DNA of 5,598 nucleotides from JBBSEZ01 sp038239195 (lineage in GTDB: Bacteria > Planctomycetota > Planctomycetia > Gemmatales > Gemmataceae). Location: positions 1-5,598 of the forward strand of contig JBBSEZ010000559.1 of the NCBI GenBank assembly GCA_038239195.1, written 5' to 3'. Both the position numbers and the translations under genes were made by a program. The notes beneath the pieces were generated by a model that was not told the origin of the DNA, did no database searches, and saw only the letters and a program-made list of their open reading frames with translations. Shown here in pieces: positions 2,897 through 5,598 of the stretch. The number at the start of each line of letters is the position of its first letter. Position 1 is the stretch's first letter.

Positions 2897-3694
2897 ATGG
2901 ACGACCTGCTGCGACAGCCGTTCGCGTTCCCCGCCGTCGCCGGCCGCAAGGCCCTGGTGCTCGGGCTCGGCGGCGGCTGCGACGTCCTCCTCGCCTACGC
3001 CATCGCCCGCGCGCTTCCCGGATCGGGCGCTCGCGCCATCGTCTACGCCAACACCAAACGAGCCGTGGAGAGAGACGCGGAGCGCGTTAGCGAGCACGTT
3101 TATCGCCTCCCCGGCGAGGTCGCCGTTCCCCTCCGCAAGGGCCGCACCCACGGTTCCACGACCATCGACCGCAGCGTGCCGCGCGGCGACGAGAGATGCC
3201 CGCTCATCTTCGTGCTTCGCGACCAACCGGCGGAGCGCCAACTCGCCCAGGAGATTGTCGCCCTCGGCTTCGACCTGGTCTTCGGCGTCGATACGGGCGG
3301 CGATTCGCTGGTCGAGGTCGCGAACAGCGGCGACGACGATCGCGACAAGCGCATGCTGCGCGTGCTCGAGCAGACCGCCCTCCCGCTCTATCACGTGGTT
3401 GCCGCCCCCGGCAGCGACGGAGAATCGTCGTCCGAAGCCATCCGAAGTACGTTCCGCGAACACGCGGAGAGGGATCGCTACCGAGGCTGTTTCGCTCTCG
3501 AACCGCTCTTCGACGTGCTGCGCCCGCTCAGCGCGAGGCTCAACGCCAGGCGGACGCCGCGCATCATCCTGGCGGCGGCCGACGGCGAACTCAAGACGAG
3601 CAGCGACGGGCGAGTGGGCGTCCCGCGCGGCATCAAGCCGGCCGTGCCGCGCGAATGGCTTCTCCATGCCTTCGTCTTCAGCGATCTCGTTTAG
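2897..3694 (+). CDS. DUF1152-like protein, function unknown
   Basis: The product is 265 aa. Start ATG 2897 is preceded by GGGAGGG (2883-2889) at a good 7-nt spacing; the stop is TAG. The fold looks Rossmann-like at the N-terminus: a hydrophobic strand runs into GLGGGCD (23-29), then a helix and a strand ARAIVYAN. A second glycine-rich motif, GVDTGGD (130-136), is followed by an acidic DDDRDKRML stretch, and PGSDGE lies at 171-176. The order G-G-G-x-D, D-x-G-G-D and D-G-E recalls the DUF1152 family, which is best known in archaea and uncharacterised. I assign it from motif memory only. No signal peptide or membrane segment is seen, so it is probably cytosolic. The gene lies 24 bases after a likely terminator and converges on the replication gene across a hairpin. 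A link to the tRNA array is possible from position but not shown. Confidence 0.6.
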   Translation: MDDLLRQPFAFPAVAGRKALVLGLGGGCDVLLAYAIARALPGSGARAIVYANTKRAVERDAERVSEHVYRLPGEVAVPLRKGRTHGSTTIDRSVPRGDERCPLIFVLRDQPAERQLAQEIVALGFDLVFGVDTGGDSLVEVANSGDDDRDKRMLRVLEQTALPLYHVVAAPGSDGESSSEAIRSTFREHAERDRYRGCFALEPLFDVLRPLSARLNARRTPRIILAAADGELKTSSDGRVGVPRGIKPAVPREWLLHAFVFSDLV

Positions 3695-3713
3695 GCGATG
3701 GAAAAGGCCTCCC

Positions 3714-3743
3714 TGTAGGACGGCTCGGGAGAGCCGTCCTACA
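3714..3743. repeat. Perfect 13-bp hairpin between convergent genes (REP-like)
   Basis: Bases 3714-3726 are exactly complementary to 3731-3743 around a GGGA loop. It fills the space between the stop codons of the two convergent genes (3694 and 3749). No T tract lies on either side, but its position suggests a bidirectional transcript end. From memory, similar GGACGGCTC hairpins are scattered in planctomycete genomes, which weakly supports the host guess. Confidence 0.65.
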
Positions 3744-3748
3744 AGAAA

Positions 3749-5203
3749 CTACGCCCTGCCGCTCGCCTTAGCCGCGGTTCGCCCCATCTCCTCCAGGCAC
3801 AGCCGATGCACGAACGCGTCGGGCGCGCTGGCCCCTAACCGCTCGCGCACCGCGCGCAAAATCGTCTCCCGCCCCTCGGCCGGCAGCGCCTCCCAAGCCT
3901 TCTGCAACTCGCGCGCGCTGTCGTGCTGCCCTTTCTCCACCTGCTTGCTCTGCTCCCTGGCCTCCTCGGCGGCGCGCTTGCTCGCCTCGCGCCGCTGTTT
4001 CTGCTCGTGGACCTTCAGCGCCTCGGCCAGGTACTTCTGTCCGGCCCCGCTCAGCGAGCGGCACTCGGGCCACTCCCGGCGCGTCACCTGCACCAGGAGG
4101 GCCAGCACCTCCTTCGCCTTCGAGGCCCCGTGGTCGCGCAAGATCGCCTCGGCCTGCTCCAGATCGCGCGGGCCCGGTTGCGCGGGCGCCGCAGGCGCCC
4201 AAAGTTGGTAGAACTCGCGCGCCAGTTCCACGGCCGGGCCCGTTGCCGCGACGGGCAGGGGCCTCGGGCCCTGCGAAGGGGCCAACCGGGGCCCGGGCGG
4301 GGGGGCTTCCCCACCGGGGGGGGCCGACGCCGAGCGGAAATGCACGCGCCAGATGCCCGCCTTCACCTTCTGGTAGCGCTCCGAAACCTCGGCCGGGGCG
4401 AGGAAGCCGATCTTTTCCAGTTCCGCGATGGCCGGCGCCAGCCGGCGCTTGAGCAGCGCCACGTTGCCGGCGTCGGTCAGGCCGACGTGGCCGCAGGCAA
4501 ACTCGACGAGGTCCATCGACACCGTCGGCGATCCGTAAAAGCGCTTGTCGAGCAGCCGATACATCCGCTGCGCCGTCGGCGTGCCCAGGCCGAAGAAAAC
4601 GTCGAGGTCGAGCCGCTTGATGTTTCCGCTCCGCAGGCTCTCGTGGAACTGCTGCGTCCACGTGACCCAGCTCTGGAGCGCCGTTCCCTCGCGGCGCGGC
4701 CCGCTCACCTGCCGGGCGAGGCGGTAGCCGCTCAGGATCCCCGTCGCCACCTCCTCCTCGTAGCCGCGCCCTACCACGTCCCACCAGGCGTTCTCGTAGC
4801 GGATCGTCAGCGCCTTCAACCGGCGCAGCACGTCGCGCAGGCGCACGTAGCTGCGGCCGTTGGGCGCCCAGCCCATGACGTCGAAGAGCTGCGACGGGGC
4901 AAAATGCACCGTCGCGTCGGTGAAGTTGTTGCTGTGCTTGGCCACGTAGAGCAGCGCCAGCACGACGTGCTCGTCCGCGGGCGTCGGTAGGCCGTCGCGC
5001 GCCGTCGAGGTCAGCGTCACGCGCTGCCGCACGCGCTGGTGCGTGGTGGGATCGTAACGGCTGGCCTCGAGCTCCAGCCGATCTTGCTTGTTGCCCGCGG
5101 CGTCGCTCTTCTGCTGCCGTTGCAGCATCGAGATGGGAAAATCGGCCAGGTTCATCTCGTCGCGGCCGTCGGGAAACTTCCGCTTCGCTTCCGGTTGCTT
5201 CAT
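3749..5203 (-). CDS. RPA-type plasmid replication initiator protein
   Basis: With start ATG 5203 the protein is 484 aa. Residues about 17-290 resemble the replication initiator protein A (RPA) family of plasmids: MNLADFP near the start, DEHVVLALLYVAKH (77-90), and LFDVMGW then GRSYVRLRDVLRRLKALTI (106-134), which looks like a winged-helix DNA-binding segment. Next come the WWD region, FFGLGTPTAQRMYRLLDKRFYG (203-224, split here only by naming its ends) and FACGHVGL (235-242). A Pro/Ala/Gly-rich linker (about 292-345) leads to a charged Ala/Glu/Lys/Arg-rich C-terminus, probably helical and possibly coiled coil (about 385-430). Family members bind iterons and start plasmid replication; five iterons lie upstream of this gene. 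The frame is open to ATG 5365, but the extra 54 residues are Arg/Pro/Gly-rich and unlike the family. ATGs at 5224 and 5155 are other candidate starts, none with a strong ribosome binding site. Confidence 0.8.
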   Translation of the reverse strand: MKQPEAKRKFPDGRDEMNLADFPISMLQRQQKSDAAGNKQDRLELEASRYDPTTHQRVRQRVTLTSTARDGLPTPADEHVVLALLYVAKHSNNFTDATVHFAPSQLFDVMGWAPNGRSYVRLRDVLRRLKALTIRYENAWWDVVGRGYEEEVATGILSGYRLARQVSGPRREGTALQSWVTWTQQFHESLRSGNIKRLDLDVFFGLGTPTAQRMYRLLDKRFYGSPTVSMDLVEFACGHVGLTDAGNVALLKRRLAPAIAELEKIGFLAPAEVSERYQKVKAGIWRVHFRSASAPPGGEAPPPGPRLAPSQGPRPLPVAATGPAVELAREFYQLWAPAAPAQPGPRDLEQAEAILRDHGASKAKEVLALLVQVTRREWPECRSLSGAGQKYLAEALKVHEQKQRREASKRAAEEAREQSKQVEKGQHDSARELQKAWEALPAEGRETILRAVRERLGASAPDAFVHRLCLEEMGRTAAKASGRA

Positions 5204-5243
5204 GGCGCTCTGCCCCCGCTGCATCGTTCCACGTACACACCCC

Positions 5244-5257
5244 GGCGCCAAGGCGCC
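5244..5257. promoter_or_regulatory. GGCGCC twin palindrome upstream of rep
   Basis: Two copies of the palindrome GGCGCC are separated by AA (5244-5249 and 5252-5257), about 20-40 bases upstream of the candidate rep starts at 5224 and 5203. Such a symmetrical site could be an operator or a hairpin in the rep leader. No convincing -35/-10 promoter was found. Confidence 0.25.
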
Positions 5258-5349
5258 AACGCGAGAAACCCGTCCGCCAGGGGCCGGTTTCCGTGTGGTT
5301 GTTCCGACAGGTCTAAGCACAGGTTTGCCCGCCCACCGGGAGCGGCGCA

Positions 5350-5375
5350 AAGCCTGTTTTCTCAATGGTTTATGC
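5350..5375. other. AT-richer patch beside the iterons (possible unwinding element)
   Basis: Between the rep start region and the iterons lies a short stretch with clearly higher AT content than its surroundings, including GTTTTCTCAATGG and TTTATG. Iteron plasmids usually have an AT-rich unwinding site next to the iterons, so this is a candidate. The composition contrast is modest. Confidence 0.3.
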
Positions 5376-5395
5376 CAAGCGCCGGCCCGCGAAAG

Positions 5396-5526
5396 GTGCG
5401 TAGCCGCACGGAGACCAGATGCGCGGCGGCACGCGAACCGGACGGGAAAGGTGCCCGACCGCCCGTCAACAAGTGCGCGGCCGCACGGAGACTCCTTCGC
5501 GAAATGTGCCCGGCCGCCCAGAGACC
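5396..5526. repeat. Five 21-bp iterons, likely replication origin
   Basis: Five degenerate direct repeats begin at 5396, 5419, 5451, 5473 and 5506. The consensus is close to GTGCSCGGCCGCMCGGAGAC plus a final base. Start-to-start distances are 23, 32, 22 and 33, about two or three helical turns each, which puts bound proteins on one face of the DNA. Copies 1, 3 and 5 are preceded by GAAA-containing leaders at 5391, 5446 and 5501, exactly 55 bp apart, so the block is a 55-bp higher-order repeat. Copies 1 and 4 contain the dyad GTGCG/CGCAC. Position upstream of an RPA-type rep gene makes these the probable Rep binding sites. Confidence 0.7.
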
Positions 5527-5534
5527 TATCGACG

Positions 5535-5598
5535 CGCCCGCCTTTTGCAGCTGCGCAGCTGCATTCGTGCAGCTGCGCCGCTGCAAAAGGCCTGGGCG
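5535..5598. repeat. Long 24-bp hairpin at the right edge
   Basis: Bases 5540-5563 pair with 5568-5591 around a TTCG tetraloop, with a single T-C mismatch. After a 2-base bulge, CGCCC (5535-5539) pairs with GGGCG (5594-5598), so the structure reaches the window end. Each arm carries repeated GCAGCTGC palindromes. It adjoins the iterons and could be part of the origin (for example a single-strand or termination structure). It could also be simply where a short-read assembly stopped. Confidence 0.6.

Noticed and set aside
2324..3667. 447-codon open frame on the - strand over the DUF1152-like gene and the rRNA-like region
   Set aside because: It runs antisense through tRNA genes, the 23S-like element and terminators. 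It is an open-frame by-product of high GC content, while the + strand frame has a ribosome binding site and family motifs.
3923..4990. 355-codon + strand frame opposite rep
   Set aside because: It is an antisense shadow of rep with a repetitive Leu/Arg/Ala composition and no recognisable motif.
3768..5240. 490-codon - strand frame overlapping rep in another phase
   Set aside because: It is an Arg/Gly/Ala-rich low-complexity translation with no domain; the rep frame has clear RPA family motifs.
5204..5365. N-terminal extension of Rep to ATG 5365
   Set aside because: The extra residues are Arg/Pro/Gly-rich with no family similarity, and the stretch holds likely upstream regulatory sequence. 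A later start is preferred.
5396..5526. CRISPR array
   Set aside because: The repeats are 21 bp, degenerate and nearly adjacent with 1-12 bp gaps, which fits iterons and not repeat-spacer units.

Overview
This GC-rich window looks like a small plasmid, or most of one. It carries an unusually dense tRNA array. An RPA-type replication initiator with an iteron block upstream of its start indicates a plasmid. A planctomycete host is my best guess, from the Rep family, the GC content and a 13-bp hairpin of a type I associate with planctomycete intergenic repeats. That host call is inference, and other GC-rich bacteria with RPA-type plasmids remain possible. Layout, + strand: positions 1-63 are a C17 tract followed by repeated C runs. 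Positions 89-373 are a structured leader with several competing hairpins; it ends in a terminator-like stem-loop whose last T abuts the first tRNA. Positions 374-2609 hold 22 tRNA genes, all on +, in the order Phe(GAA), Glu(TTC), Lys(TTT), Gly(GCC), Gln(CTG), Pro(GGG), Asn(GTT), Leu(TAA), Leu(TAG), Trp(CCA), Tyr(GTA), Met(CAT), Leu(CAA), Leu(GAG), Leu(CAG), Val(TAC), Glu(CTC), Ala(TGC), Asn(GTT), Ser(GGA), Ala(CGC), His(GTG). They cover 15 amino acids; Arg, Asp, Cys, Ile and Thr were not found. None encodes a 3' CCA, and nearly all have the dinucleotide CT directly after the discriminator base. All five leucine isoacceptors lack the long variable arm that bacterial tRNA-Leu normally has, while the Ser and Tyr tRNAs in the same array keep theirs. 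After the array and a 14-bp hairpin lies a roughly 100-nt stretch (2667-2772) that I read as a divergent piece of 23S rRNA domain IV. It has a helix-69-like hairpin with pairing preserved despite base changes, a 16-nt exact match to the universal segment after H69, and an H71-like hairpin. Two terminator-like hairpins follow. Positions 2897-3694 (+) encode a DUF1152-like protein of unknown function. A 13-bp hairpin separates it from the convergent rep gene (3749-5203, -). Upstream of rep lie an AT-richer patch, five 21-bp iterons spaced in whole helical turns, and a 24-bp hairpin at the window edge. How the parts may work together (inference): Rep binds the iterons and maintains the replicon. 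The array is probably transcribed from the left leader through the rRNA-like element to the terminators near 2849-2873, giving one long transcript of structural RNA. The tRNAs and the rRNA fragment together suggest that the replicon supplies or interferes with translation components. What it does in the cell cannot be settled from sequence alone.
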